A stretch of 64,000 nt of DNA from JACZUI01 sp965216725. GTDB lineage: Bacteria; Actinomycetota; Acidimicrobiia; Spongiisociales; ZC4RG35. The stretch spans positions 45,580 to 109,579 of the forward strand of contig CBDCGI010000024.1 of assembly GCA_965216725.1 (NCBI GenBank), given 5' to 3'. Below, one piece after another: positions 1 through 9,500 of the stretch (position 1 is the stretch's first letter; the number at the start of each line of letters is the position of its first letter). The translations under genes were made by a program, and so were the position numbers. The notes beneath the pieces were generated by a model. It did not search any database. It worked only from the letters and a program-made list of their open reading frames with translations, and had not been told where the DNA came from.

Positions 1-294
1 GCCCATGAGAAGGAGCATCCCCCCCACCCGGACGATCTCATCCTGCACCTGGGTCGCCGTCGATGCCTCCCACTCGATGCTCTGCTCGAGAGTGAGAGTG
101 AACAGGATGTAGGCGGTGAAGATGAGGTAGTAGGCGACATCCATCAAAACCAGGTAGCTCTTGCCGGTGCGCGGGTTTCCCCGGAAGATGTCACCGGCAT
201 ACGCTCGGCCGAACCGCTTGATGATTGGGCCCAATACGACCACGATCGCCACCAGGACGAGGTTTGTGATCAGTTCGATTACCCACCAGCTCAA
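1..294 (-). CDS. Membrane protein, C-terminus beyond the window edge
   Basis: The reading frame stays open from a TTG at 294 to the window edge (98 codons). The start codon overlaps the stop of the upstream gene by four bases (TTGA), which implies translational coupling. The first ~25 residues form a hydrophobic helix (SWWVIELITNLVLVAIVVVL), followed by a basic loop and a second hydrophobic stretch (YLVLMDVAYYLIFTAYILF). I do not recognise the family. The polar/hydrophobic pattern and the coupling to another membrane protein suggest the two act together. The rest of the protein is not in the window. Confidence 0.6.
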   Translation of the reverse strand, partial: MSWWVIELITNLVLVAIVVVLGPIIKRFGRAYAGDIFRGNPRTGKSYLVLMDVAYYLIFTAYILFTLTLEQSIEWEASTATQVQDEIVRVGGMLLLMG

Positions 295-803
295 ATCGAC
301 ACCTCCTCTTGAGCAAGACCGGCCTCCGCAGAAGCTACCTCTCTCATGAATCGAGAGAGGAGTCGCAAATCAACGATCGCATAGAGAAGAAAGACGCCGG
401 CGAACATCGATACGTTCATCAAGGGACCCCAACCGAGGTTGGTGAGCTCCTCGAGGATCACCGAGTCGGCCGCTACAAGCGCCATGCCGAGCACGGTCAT
501 GATCAAAATTGTCACGGGCCGGGGCAAGAGTCTGTTCAGAACGGCGCCGATCAGGCCGAGCGGAACGGCGACGATCAGTCCAATGAAGATCATGATGAAT
601 ATCGTCCCTGGCACCGAGAATTCGGTTTGGCGAAAAGGGTCCTGGATGGCGACGATTCTCATCGCGAGTCTGAAACCCGGAGCCAGGACGACGAGACCGG
701 CAATCCCGGCGGCTCCTATCCCAAAAAGGATCGTCTGACCCCAAGGCGGGACTCCGACTCCCACCTCACGAATGATTCGCTCTTCGACGATTTCTCCTTT
801 CAT
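291..803 (-). CDS. Four-helix integral membrane protein, unknown function
   Basis: I chose the ATG at 803 (MKGEIVEERIIREV...), giving 170 residues. The longer open frame would read back through a perfect inverted repeat and looks non-coding. About four hydrophobic segments are visible: TILFGIGAAGIAGLVVLA, TIFIMIFIGLIVAVPLGLIG, PVTILIMTVLGMALVAA and MNVSMFAGVFLLYAIVDL. The tail is acidic. It ends in a 4-base overlap with the next membrane gene, so the two probably form one operon. No catalytic motif is visible and I assign no function. Confidence 0.65.
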   Translation of the reverse strand: MKGEIVEERIIREVGVGVPPWGQTILFGIGAAGIAGLVVLAPGFRLAMRIVAIQDPFRQTEFSVPGTIFIMIFIGLIVAVPLGLIGAVLNRLLPRPVTILIMTVLGMALVAADSVILEELTNLGWGPLMNVSMFAGVFLLYAIVDLRLLSRFMREVASAEAGLAQEEVSI

Positions 804-883
804 CACTGTCCAACTGACGCTTGAAACATCGTTTTGGGTGACAACGCCCAATTGGGGCCTGTCTAGAACATGCGGCCTTTGCA

Positions 884-931
884 TCGAGTGTGCTTGTCCT
901 ACCCAAATAGCGAGAGGACAAGCACACTCGA
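884..931. repeat. Perfect 17-bp inverted repeat in a divergent intergenic region
   Basis: The left arm TCGAGTGTGCTTGTCCT (884-900) is the exact reverse complement of 915-931, with a 14-base spacer. It lies between divergently transcribed genes (starts at 803 on minus and 1001 on plus), so it cannot end either transcript. It could be a large operator, a cruciform, or the stem of a small RNA or leader. No T-run follows either arm. Confidence 0.75.
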
Positions 932-1000
932 CCGGAACAGGCACGCCAACGTCCCGCCCGTCGGCCAGGCCATGCAACCCGCAACTGGTAAATTCTGACG

Positions 1001-4000
1001 ATGTCGTCGAATCCTCTCAGCGGAGAACGCCGCGTCGTCACCGCGCTGTTCTGCGACGTGGTGGGCTCCACGGCGCTGGCCGAGACGATGGACCCAGAGG
1101 ATTGGGGCGAGCTGATTGGAGAGACGATCTCCCAGATGGGCCGCGTCGTGGCTCGGTATGGAGGAACGATCTCCGAATTCGGAGGCGACTCGGTTTTTGC
1201 CATCTTCGGAGCGCCCACTGCCCACGAGGACGACCCGTACCGGGCAGTGAAGGCGGCATTGGAGATCGTCAGCACGGTGGACGGTGGTGATGCTGCCGAT
1301 CTGGCGGTGAGGGCAGGCGTGAACACAGGTCTGGTGGTTGTTGGTGACATCGAGGCCGGTGCTTTGAACACCTATTCGGCCTTGGGTGACACCCTCAACG
1401 TGGCGGCGCGTCTCCAGACCATCGCTGAGCCCAAAACCGTCGTGATGTCGTCTGAAACCCGCCATCTCCTTGGTACCGATGTCGAAGTCAGGGAGCTAGG
1501 CCCAGTGGAGCTGAAGGGGCGAAAAGCTCCGGTTGAGGCGTACGAGGTCGTTCACCTGGCCGACGCACCGGACCGGCGACGTGGGGTTCCCGGCCACAGC
1601 AGCCCCATGGTCGGCAGAGACCAACAATTGGAGACCCTGCAGAACCTGGCGCGACTTGCTGCCGCCGGAAGCGGCAGGGTGGCTGCGATCCTCGGAGAGC
1701 CCGGCGTCGGAAAGAGTCGGTTGATCCGCGAGCTCCAGCTCCACTCAGACGACCACTCCGCTCTGTGGGCCTTCGGTCACTGTGTTCCCTACGAGCAGGA
1801 TTCTCCTTATCACCTTCTCTCGTCTCTGGTCCTCTCCGCGGCGGGAATAGCGCCGACAGCCGCACCGGACGTCATCGCCAAGTCCATTGACGACATGCTC
1901 GACACGGCAGGTTCTGCCCACCGGGCTCCAATCCTCAAGCGGTTGGTCGGCATCGATGACGACTCGCCAGAGATCTCAACGGAAGAGCTGACTGACGCAT
2001 ACGCAGATGCCATCACCGAACTGCTGGCCGGATTAGGCGAGTCTGAGCGTCCGATCGTGCTGGTGTGCGAGGACACCCACTGGGCCGACCAATCATCGGT
2101 CGACGTCATGTCCACCATCTTGACGCGGGTCCCCACACAACCTGTACTGCTGTTGATCGTGATGCGCCCGGAGCGGCAGACACCGGGGTGGGCTCTGTTG
2201 GAGTCGGCCCGGCGCGAGATCGGCGCATCCTTGACCGAAGTCGACCTCGCTGCTCTGGACGCCGACGTCAGCCGCACTCTGGTGGCCAATCTGCTCAGTA
2301 TCGAATCGTTGCCGCCCACGATGCGCCGGCTCATCGTGGACAAGGCCAGTGGGAATCCCTTCTTCCTGGAGGAGGTGGTCAGGATGCTCATCGACCGGGG
2401 ACTCGTAGAAGAGCAAGGGGGGCATTGGGGAGCCAGCCAAGGCGTCGAAGAGCTCGAGGTGCCGGAGACGATTCAAGGTCTTCTCGCCTCCCGCATCGAC
2501 CTGCTCAACGCCGATGAACGTGCAGCAGGACGCCTGGCGGCGGTCATCGGTCGCAACTTCAGCTCGCGACTGTTCAACGCTGTCCATGTCGGACACGACG
2601 AGGCGCTCCCGATTCACCCCCACGTGGCCGCGCTGGAGTCGCACGGGATGGTTCGGCTGGTCGCTACCGAGCCTGAGATCGAGTATGAGTTCCGCCACGC
2701 CCTGATCCACGACGTGATGTATCGGGGCCTCCTCCGCAAGGAGCGAGTTGAGCTGCACGGAGCAGTGGCCGACGCCATCGAGGCCGCCCATCCCGATCGC
2801 CTTCAGGAATTGGCGCCTGCTTTGGCCCGGCATCACGGCGAGGGCCGCCGGTCGGGCAAAGCCATCGAGTACCTATTCATCGCCGGCCGCGACGCGGCCT
2901 CGCGAGGGGCTCGGCTCGAGGCAAGCCGTTTTTACGCCAGCGCACAGAGGCTTCTGGCTGCGGACCCCAACGCCGACCCCGTCGACAAAGTAGACGCCGC
3001 CATCGGGCGGCTAACCGCGGCCATGAGTTTCACACCGTTCGAAGAGAGCCTTGGTTGGATCCGGGAGATCTTGCCCGTGGCCGAAGAGCTCGGCGAGGCC
3101 AATCGCCTGGGAACGCTCTACGACAAGTCAATCTGGATCCGGGGGATGCTTGGCCAACCTCATGGTCACCCGGAGTACCTAGCCGAGCTGGACAAGGCGC
3201 ATGAACTCGTCTCTCGAGTCGACGATCCCGCCGTCGTCGCCAGCCTCGAGGCGACGGCCGGCTCCGTACACCGCTCGAGCGACGACTACGCGCTCTCCGT
3301 CGAGCCTTTGCAGCGCGCTGTTGAAGCCCTGGAGGAGTTGGGGAAGCATGCCGAGGCGTCGTTCAACGCCTCGATGCTCGCCGACTCGCTTTCGGCCCTG
3401 GGAAGGTTTGATGAGGCAGAGCTGGCCATCGATAGAGCAACACAGCTCGGCGAGCTGGGCGGCGACCCGAACTCGGTACTCGATGCCGACATCATCAGGG
3501 GCAGCATTGCCTCCGATCGAGGAGACCTCGTCGAAGCCGAGCGTGTCACACGCCGCGGGATCGAAATGGCCGAGCAGGTAGGGAACACGTTCTGTGACCT
3601 GGCAGGGAACTTCAAGCTGGCGGACCAACAGCTACGGCTCGGCAACGTGCAAACCGCCATCGATCACCTGGAACGGAGCACAGGGCTGGCCGCCTATTGC
3701 AACGCCGGGAGCTACGAGGCGCTCGCCAAAGCGTGGCTGGTGAAGGCGAGGTCGCAAATGGGCGATGTCGAGATCGACAGGTTCGATGAGCCATTGGCAA
3801 GTGCCATCGAAGCCGGCACACGTAGTGGTGAGGGGCTGATCCGTTTACAGCGAGCCATAGCCCTGGCCGACTCCGGTGAGTTAGGCGATGCGGTGGCCGA
3901 TTTCGAACGCGCCATCGAGCTGTTCGCCGACTATGGAGGGCTCCCCAACCTGGCGCGGGCTCACAACGCCTACGGCCAGGCCCTCGAGGCAAATGGTCGT

Positions 4001-4087
4001 GGCGACGACGCACTCCTCCACCTGCAACAGGCGGAAACGCTCTTTGCCGAACTAGGGATCCAACCGGATCCCGCGACGAATACTTGA
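1001..4087 (+). CDS. Class III nucleotide cyclase - AAA ATPase - TPR signalling protein
   Basis: Residues ~10-185 form a class III adenylate/guanylate cyclase domain: metal-binding D19 (FCDVVGST) and D63 (GGDSVFAIFG), and the transition-state pair N133/R137 (GDTLNVAARLQ). All four are present, so activity is plausible. The usual substrate-selecting Lys appears as Glu59 by my alignment, so ATP preference is not assured. A P-loop ATPase follows (GEPGVGKS, 232-239; a Walker B-like segment VLVCEDTHWAD), then a helical C-terminus with TPR-like repeats to residue 1028. This matches the known cyclase/predicted-ATPase family of actinobacterial regulators, but no LuxR helix-turn-helix is seen. It is probably cytoplasmic and makes cyclic nucleotide in response to a partner bound by the repeats. 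Confidence 0.88.
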   Translation: MSSNPLSGERRVVTALFCDVVGSTALAETMDPEDWGELIGETISQMGRVVARYGGTISEFGGDSVFAIFGAPTAHEDDPYRAVKAALEIVSTVDGGDAADLAVRAGVNTGLVVVGDIEAGALNTYSALGDTLNVAARLQTIAEPKTVVMSSETRHLLGTDVEVRELGPVELKGRKAPVEAYEVVHLADAPDRRRGVPGHSSPMVGRDQQLETLQNLARLAAAGSGRVAAILGEPGVGKSRLIRELQLHSDDHSALWAFGHCVPYEQDSPYHLLSSLVLSAAGIAPTAAPDVIAKSIDDMLDTAGSAHRAPILKRLVGIDDDSPEISTEELTDAYADAITELLAGLGESERPIVLVCEDTHWADQSSVDVMSTILTRVPTQPVLLLIVMRPERQTPGWALLESARREIGASLTEVDLAALDADVSRTLVANLLSIESLPPTMRRLIVDKASGNPFFLEEVVRMLIDRGLVEEQGGHWGASQGVEELEVPETIQGLLASRIDLLNADERAAGRLAAVIGRNFSSRLFNAVHVGHDEALPIHPHVAALESHGMVRLVATEPEIEYEFRHALIHDVMYRGLLRKERVELHGAVADAIEAAHPDRLQELAPALARHHGEGRRSGKAIEYLFIAGRDAASRGARLEASRFYASAQRLLAADPNADPVDKVDAAIGRLTAAMSFTPFEESLGWIREILPVAEELGEANRLGTLYDKSIWIRGMLGQPHGHPEYLAELDKAHELVSRVDDPAVVASLEATAGSVHRSSDDYALSVEPLQRAVEALEELGKHAEASFNASMLADSLSALGRFDEAELAIDRATQLGELGGDPNSVLDADIIRGSIASDRGDLVEAERVTRRGIEMAEQVGNTFCDLAGNFKLADQQLRLGNVQTAIDHLERSTGLAAYCNAGSYEALAKAWLVKARSQMGDVEIDRFDEPLASAIEAGTRSGEGLIRLQRAIALADSGELGDAVADFERAIELFADYGGLPNLARAHNAYGQALEANGRGDDALLHLQQAETLFAELGIQPDPATNT

Positions 4088-4153
4088 CCGGCCGGCAGAT
4101 CAGTCGGATGAGCTCTGACCGCGCGACGGACACCGGCGGCGCACAACTGGGTT

Positions 4154-4513
4154 TCAGTCCGCCTTTAGGAAGAGGAAAGTGTCGGTTCGGGTGTACTTGG
4201 GGGGCGGGACGAACCCGGCCTCCACTGCCTCGGACTCGGTCATGAGCCGTGGCGAATGCAGTTGATGTTCGGTGCCATCGAGTGAGAGCCTCCCGGACCC
4301 TGAACGAAGGGTGTTCTGGACCCAGTCTGAGCCCGGACCGTATCGCACGGCGAGGATGAAGCCGCCGTCGATCCGAAACGCGTCCATAGGTGTCCTGTAT
4401 TCACGACCCGAGGTCCGACCCAAGTGGGTGAGAACGGGATATTTGCCTTTCTTCACCTCACGGGGATTGAAGACTCGTTTGTTCACTTTGGCGAGCCACC
4501 TCGGCAGCAGCAT
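4154..4513 (-). CDS. Deazaflavin (F420)-dependent nitroreductase family protein
   Basis: This 119-residue protein has the length and pattern of the DDN/PF04075 family: a basic N-terminus, then VLTHLGRTSGREYRTPMDAF, where the T-x-G-R segment binds the F420 tail, and an ILAVRYGPGSDWVQNTL segment typical of the split beta-barrel. Members reduce or bind F420 and act on lipids, quinones or nitro compounds. No partner gene is adjacent. The neighbouring cyclase gene converges from the left and the cyclase/TPR gene lies upstream on the same strand. Confidence 0.82.
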   Translation of the reverse strand: MLLPRWLAKVNKRVFNPREVKKGKYPVLTHLGRTSGREYRTPMDAFRIDGGFILAVRYGPGSDWVQNTLRSGSGRLSLDGTEHQLHSPRLMTESEAVEAGFVPPPKYTRTDTFLFLKAD

Positions 4514-4572
4514 CGAACACCTCCAGAATCGGCACCCACCTTACCTTACGGTGTAAGAAGGACCAAAGGCCG

Positions 4573-6555
4573 CTAGGTAGGAGAAGCTCTCCACTCGATG
4601 CGATGCACGTCGACGGCTTCGGAAATGCCTTTCAATGTCACCTTCTCTGGCTCAGAGAGGGCGTTGGGTATTCGCCCCGCCGCGGTGATCACCTCTGATG
4701 TAGCGAGGATCTCCTCCCCTTCGGCAAGGTCGCCCACGCGTGCAGCAGCGTGAACACCGTGTCCGCCATAGTCGCTGCCCTTCTTGGTCGCCTCTGCAGT
4801 ATGGATGCCGATCCGAACTCTTGGCGCAAAGCCGTGATCTCTCCGATTCGCCTCCAGTCGCCGCTGCATCGTCACCGCGAATTCGATGGCCTTCCCGGCG
4901 TCGTCGAAGGCGACAAAGAACCCGTCCCCGGTGTGTCGCACCTCCTCGCCATCGTGTTCGGCCAGGACTTCACGAAAGACGCGATCGTGCCATTGCAAAA
5001 GGTTCTCCCATGCCGAGTCGCCAATCACGCCGATCAGGTCGGTGGAGGTGACGATGTCCGTGAACATGAAAGTCTTGGTGATGCGGTCTCCCGGCTCGAC
5101 AATCGAAGGCGGGCCGGACCACTTCTCCAGTTCCCGAAGATCTGCCCTTGCACCTAGCTTCTGGAGCGTCGAGCGAGCCGCCCGATACTCCATCTCCGCC
5201 TCGTGATCCTCTCCGAGGCCGGCGTGGGCTCGCCCGAGCAGGACGCGTGTCTTGGCTACCTCGTACGGGAACTCCGACTCCCTCCACAGGTCTCGTGCTT
5301 GGGACAACGCGTCGATCGCGTCCTCGTGCCGCCCCGAGGCCACGTCCACCGAGCCGCGGGAGGTCAGCGCGGCCGCTTTCCACGTTCGGTTCTCGTAGTG
5401 GGCCACAAACTCGTCGAGCTGCGTCAGGGCATCTTTGGCAGTGTCGATGTCCCCGTTGGCGAGGGCGATCTCGACCTGAGCCGGCAGTAGCCAGCCAATC
5501 GACAAAGGTGGTGGCCCTTCTGATCCTTCGGGATGCCGGCGTTCCAATGCGCGCCCGATCGACCGGGCCGCCTTTTCCAAGTCTCCCCTGTCTTTGGCGA
5601 GAAGCGCCAAGCCGGGCTGCGCCGATACCCCATGCTCGTAGGCCTTGGCAAATGACTCTTCGGCAGCATCGAGATCTCCCATGCGCCTTCGCACTTCCCC
5701 TATCTCGTAATAGGCGAAGCCCAAACCGTCCATGATGTGGAACCTCTCGAGTTCGACGCAGGCCTTTCGTGCCTCCCGCTCAGCTTCGGCCCATGATCCG
5801 TGAAGCCGCTTCAGCTCGGCGCGGTGAACCTGGCACACACCGGTGTAGCCACCCACCCCGCGGGCCTTCATCCAACGTTCGGCCTCTTCGGTCCATTCAC
5901 CTGCGCGCCGGAAATCGGCGAGATTCCGGCAGGCGGCGATCGTGTTGCAATAGACGTCGCTGGCTGTTCGAAGATCGGCGTCTGCCGACATCGCGATCGC
6001 TGTGGCCTCGTCGACCAGCTCCATTCCCATGCGCCACTCGCCGGTCAGGATCAGGGCCGTTCCCTTGAAACCCATCACCATCGCCTGGATTCCAGGCAGA
6101 CCCACCCTTTGTGCGAGGGCAATGACGTCGTCGGCCTCCAGGATTGCTCGTGCGAAATCGCGTTGCACAACCATGGTCTCGGCAAAACTCAGGAACGCAA
6201 CCCAGGCGTGCGCTGCGGATTCAGGAAGGTCCTCGATCAGACGGTTGGCCCGCGCCTCCCAACCGTTGGCGACGGCAAACGCCTGGCGACGGTATGCAAG
6301 GTAGGCGAGCAGGGCCGCGACACGAGCCGCTTCAACCCGGTCACCCTCTCGCTCAAAGGCGTTGTAGGCGCGCTCGAACACGGCCAGTGCCTCATCCGGC
6401 CGGCCCGTCCACCAGAGAGCATCTCCTTTCCGCACCAGGTCGGCCGGAGTGAGTGGTGCCCCCTGCATCTCGTGAGACTTAAAGGCTTCCAGAGCCGACG
6501 TCCAATCGTGGGCTTCGGTCGCCTCGCGAGCTGAAACAAGCGCGTCACCAGCCAT
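4573..6555 (-). CDS. TPR-repeat protein with C-terminal class III nucleotide cyclase domain
   Basis: Residues ~1-470 are a run of TPR-like helical repeats (for example ARVAALLAYLAYRRQAFAVA). The C-terminal ~170 residues are a class III cyclase domain: FTDIVTST (first metal Asp), HTGDGFFVAFD (second metal Asp) and GGHGVHAAARVGDL. In the last motif the transition-state Asn is replaced by His while the Arg stays; this variant occurs in other bacterial cyclases but may alter the rate. The domain order is the reverse of the protein at 1001. It lies in the same direction as, and 26 bases after, the cyclic-nucleotide-binding transporter-like gene at 6582, so the two are probably co-transcribed. Confidence 0.85.
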   Translation of the reverse strand: MAGDALVSAREATEAHDWTSALEAFKSHEMQGAPLTPADLVRKGDALWWTGRPDEALAVFERAYNAFEREGDRVEAARVAALLAYLAYRRQAFAVANGWEARANRLIEDLPESAAHAWVAFLSFAETMVVQRDFARAILEADDVIALAQRVGLPGIQAMVMGFKGTALILTGEWRMGMELVDEATAIAMSADADLRTASDVYCNTIAACRNLADFRRAGEWTEEAERWMKARGVGGYTGVCQVHRAELKRLHGSWAEAEREARKACVELERFHIMDGLGFAYYEIGEVRRRMGDLDAAEESFAKAYEHGVSAQPGLALLAKDRGDLEKAARSIGRALERRHPEGSEGPPPLSIGWLLPAQVEIALANGDIDTAKDALTQLDEFVAHYENRTWKAAALTSRGSVDVASGRHEDAIDALSQARDLWRESEFPYEVAKTRVLLGRAHAGLGEDHEAEMEYRAARSTLQKLGARADLRELEKWSGPPSIVEPGDRITKTFMFTDIVTSTDLIGVIGDSAWENLLQWHDRVFREVLAEHDGEEVRHTGDGFFVAFDDAGKAIEFAVTMQRRLEANRRDHGFAPRVRIGIHTAEATKKGSDYGGHGVHAAARVGDLAEGEEILATSEVITAAGRIPNALSEPEKVTLKGISEAVDVHRIEWRASPT

Positions 6556-6581
6556 AACGGTTCCTCATCGAGGCGTCGACC

Positions 6582-9500
6582 CTAATAATGGAACGCAGAG
6601 ACATGGGAAAGATGAGACGTGGTCTCAGCAAGCCTCACCGACAACGTGCGGAGCATCTCCAGCGCCACCCCCGGACGCTCCTCCAATGTGGAAATCAGGT
6701 CTGCCTTGGTAATCACGAGACCGCGCAGCCCACCATCCCCCGCATCGACATCGGCGATACGGCGCTCTGAGGAGAGCAGGGCCAGCTCACCTACGTGCTC
6801 ACCTGACTCCACCACCGTGAGAGTCTGCCTCGCGTTTCCGGTCTCCTTTGTCACCACCGCGCTTCCTGCGATCACAACGAGCATCTCGTCGCCCTCCTCG
6901 CCGTCGGAGTAGATCCTCACATCGCCCTCAAAATGAACCTCGGTCACGGACCCTGCAAGCAGCTCGAGATCTTCGGGATCGAGCCCGGAGAACATTGGCA
7001 CTCGTTGCAGAGCCAGGACCTTGTCCATGATGCTCAGAGTGTCGGAAGGGCGTGCAGTCACATGATCAACGTTAGGTCCCGCCTCTCTGACGAGGACGGA
7101 TGAATCGTTGGCGGCCAATTGACGAAGCTGACCGAGATCGTCCACTGCGGCCTCAGTCAGGCTCCGAATGGCGAGAGCGCGCAACCAGCGATCGGGATCT
7201 CCCGCCAGCCGGTAGAGCGCGTCACGTGAATCCGGCAAGTCATGGCGGGCGTCGGGATCGAGCAAAGGCGTCAACACTGACATCACCGTCCTGGCTCCCG
7301 CCGTCTCCAGAGCCTCCACCGCCTGCGATCTGATCTCGTCGTCGGCCGACCTCACCCCTCTTTCGACAATGGGCATGATGGCCGCAGTCTCGGTTGTGGT
7401 CATCGCCATGATCACCCAACCCATCAACCGCTGCGACCGCAGGGAAAGCGTCTCCACCAGCGCGGCCGCTGCGGGAGTGTCCGGACCGCTCGAGATCGCC
7501 TGACCCTGCTCCCAGAGCATTGCGGCCCTCTCTGCCTCTCGCCTCGCCCAAGTTGTGAACTCTGGGACGAATCGATCCACGGGGGTAAGGGCGCTCAGGG
7601 CCGCCTCGGAGGCGGAAACCGAACCGGTCTCGAGTACCTGGAGTAGAGCCTCACGACCTTCGGGAGTGCCCGCCAGCTCTTGCGCCGCGGTTGTTCGCAC
7701 GCTGGGCGAGGAGTCGTCCAACTGCCTCGTGATGATGCCGAGGCTCCCCGGCCTGGTCGCGTAAACCCTTACTGCAGCCGCCCGCACCTTGGGATGGTCG
7801 TGAGCGAGGAACCGGTCAACCTCGGTGTCCAGCGAGCTCTGTGCCAACTCATGCAGGGCCGAGGCCACGATCAAGGGGTCGTCGTCTCCCAAGACGTCTG
7901 CGAGGACCTTCTCTCCCTCAACGCCGCCCAATGCCGCGGCGGCCGAAGCCCGAATTCGCGGATCCTGGTCGTCGAGGGCGCTCCTGATCGTCTCGAGGTT
8001 GGCTGGGGATCCGAACGCAGACACATATCGAACGGCCCTCAGACGGACTTCGGCAGACTCGTCGTCCAGCGCCCGTGCCACATGGCTGTCGATTCCCTGA
8101 GGTTCGACCACGCACATGGTGTCGAACGCCGCGGCCCGCACCATTGGGCTGGAATCGTCGAGTAGTGGCTTGGCTCTAGTGGACGCCTCTTCGCCTCCAA
8201 CTCGGGTCAGGGTGCTGAGGGCAACCGCACGGGCCTCGGGACGGTCGTCGTCGAGACCACCCACCAAGGCCCGACGCAGGTCTCCGTCGACCGGCGTTAT
8301 CAAACCGGCTTGAGGAGTATCGAACACACCAACCAACCCACGCCTGACGGCCGCAACCACCGCAGCGATGTACGCCGGCCGCATCGCCACCACGGCCAGC
8401 AGTGCAGCTACCGCGACCAACATGGCCATCCCGAATTGGGCATTTCGAGAGAGATTGGATCCCGCCACGAGGATCAAGCCGGCGGTCACGGTCCCCAGCT
8501 GAATCGGGACCGCGGTGACAAACGCCAGCACCTGCCCCCGGCGACGTCCGGAAAGCACGTTGAAAAGAGCCGGATACGCAGTGCCTTGGACCGCGTTCAC
8601 GGCCACCCATTGCAACAACCGGACCACAGCTGCCGTAGCGAGCCCAAAGCCGACCAGCCAGGTCGTGAACCCGGCGATGTAAACGATTGGGACAAGCATC
8701 AGAGAAACCACGAGGCCAAATCGGGAAAAGAGACGGTTTGTCGCCAGGAGGGAGACCAGGAAGGTTCCTGCGGTGGCGACGGTGGAGAACACCCCCAGGA
8801 ATGAGGCGATCTCGGCCTCGCTGTCGAAGGCGTCGGCCACCGCCTCGTTGAAAGGGAACACGACCAGGAAAGCCAAGACCGACAGGGCGAATCCGGCTAC
8901 CGCCGTAAGACGCAGCAATTGGCTCGCCCTGACAGCGCCCATGGCATCGGAAAACTGGCGAACAATTGGACCGCTCTGGTCCTCATCCTCGCGAAACAGC
9001 TCACGAATCCGCCGCAGCAGAAAGGCGCCGGCCCCCAAAATGGAACCCTGAATGAGCAGCAGGTTCTCGGTCCCCATCCAGGTAGCAAGCGGACCGGTGG
9101 CCAGATTGCCGACAATTGCTCCGGCAACTCCGGCGCTGGCAAACAGGGGGAAGAGTCTTTTTGCCTGAGTCGTCGTACACGCCGAACCGGCGGCGTTCCA
9201 CATCACGGTGTAGGTGAGGATGATCAAGGCCTGAGTCGAGATCCAGATGACGGGATAGATGGCGGCGAGCTCCAGGGGGATCAACGCCCGCTCGGCCAAT
9301 ACCAACGTGGCGCCAACGGCAGTGACGAGCCAGAGCCACTGCCGGCTACCAGCCGAGGCCAAGCCGATTGCATGACCGATGACAACCACCATGACGGCGA
9401 AACCCGACCAAACGATCATCGAGGGAAGCTCCTCCACCCCAAAACGTGAGAAGAAGAGAGCGTCTGCTGCGTTGGCGCCAAACGCGTGAGTCGACTGAAT

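Noticed and set aside
309..824. Open frame of 171 codons on the plus strand
   Set aside because: It is a shadow of the membrane-protein gene on the other strand; its product is highly charged and repetitive in Asp/His/Arg, as expected for antisense of hydrophobic codons.
884..931. Rho-independent terminator
   Set aside because: Flanking genes are divergent and no T-run follows either arm.
803..977. N-terminal extension of the membrane protein to 977
   Set aside because: It would translate both arms of the perfect inverted repeat and has no hydrophobic or conserved character; ATG 803 is better.
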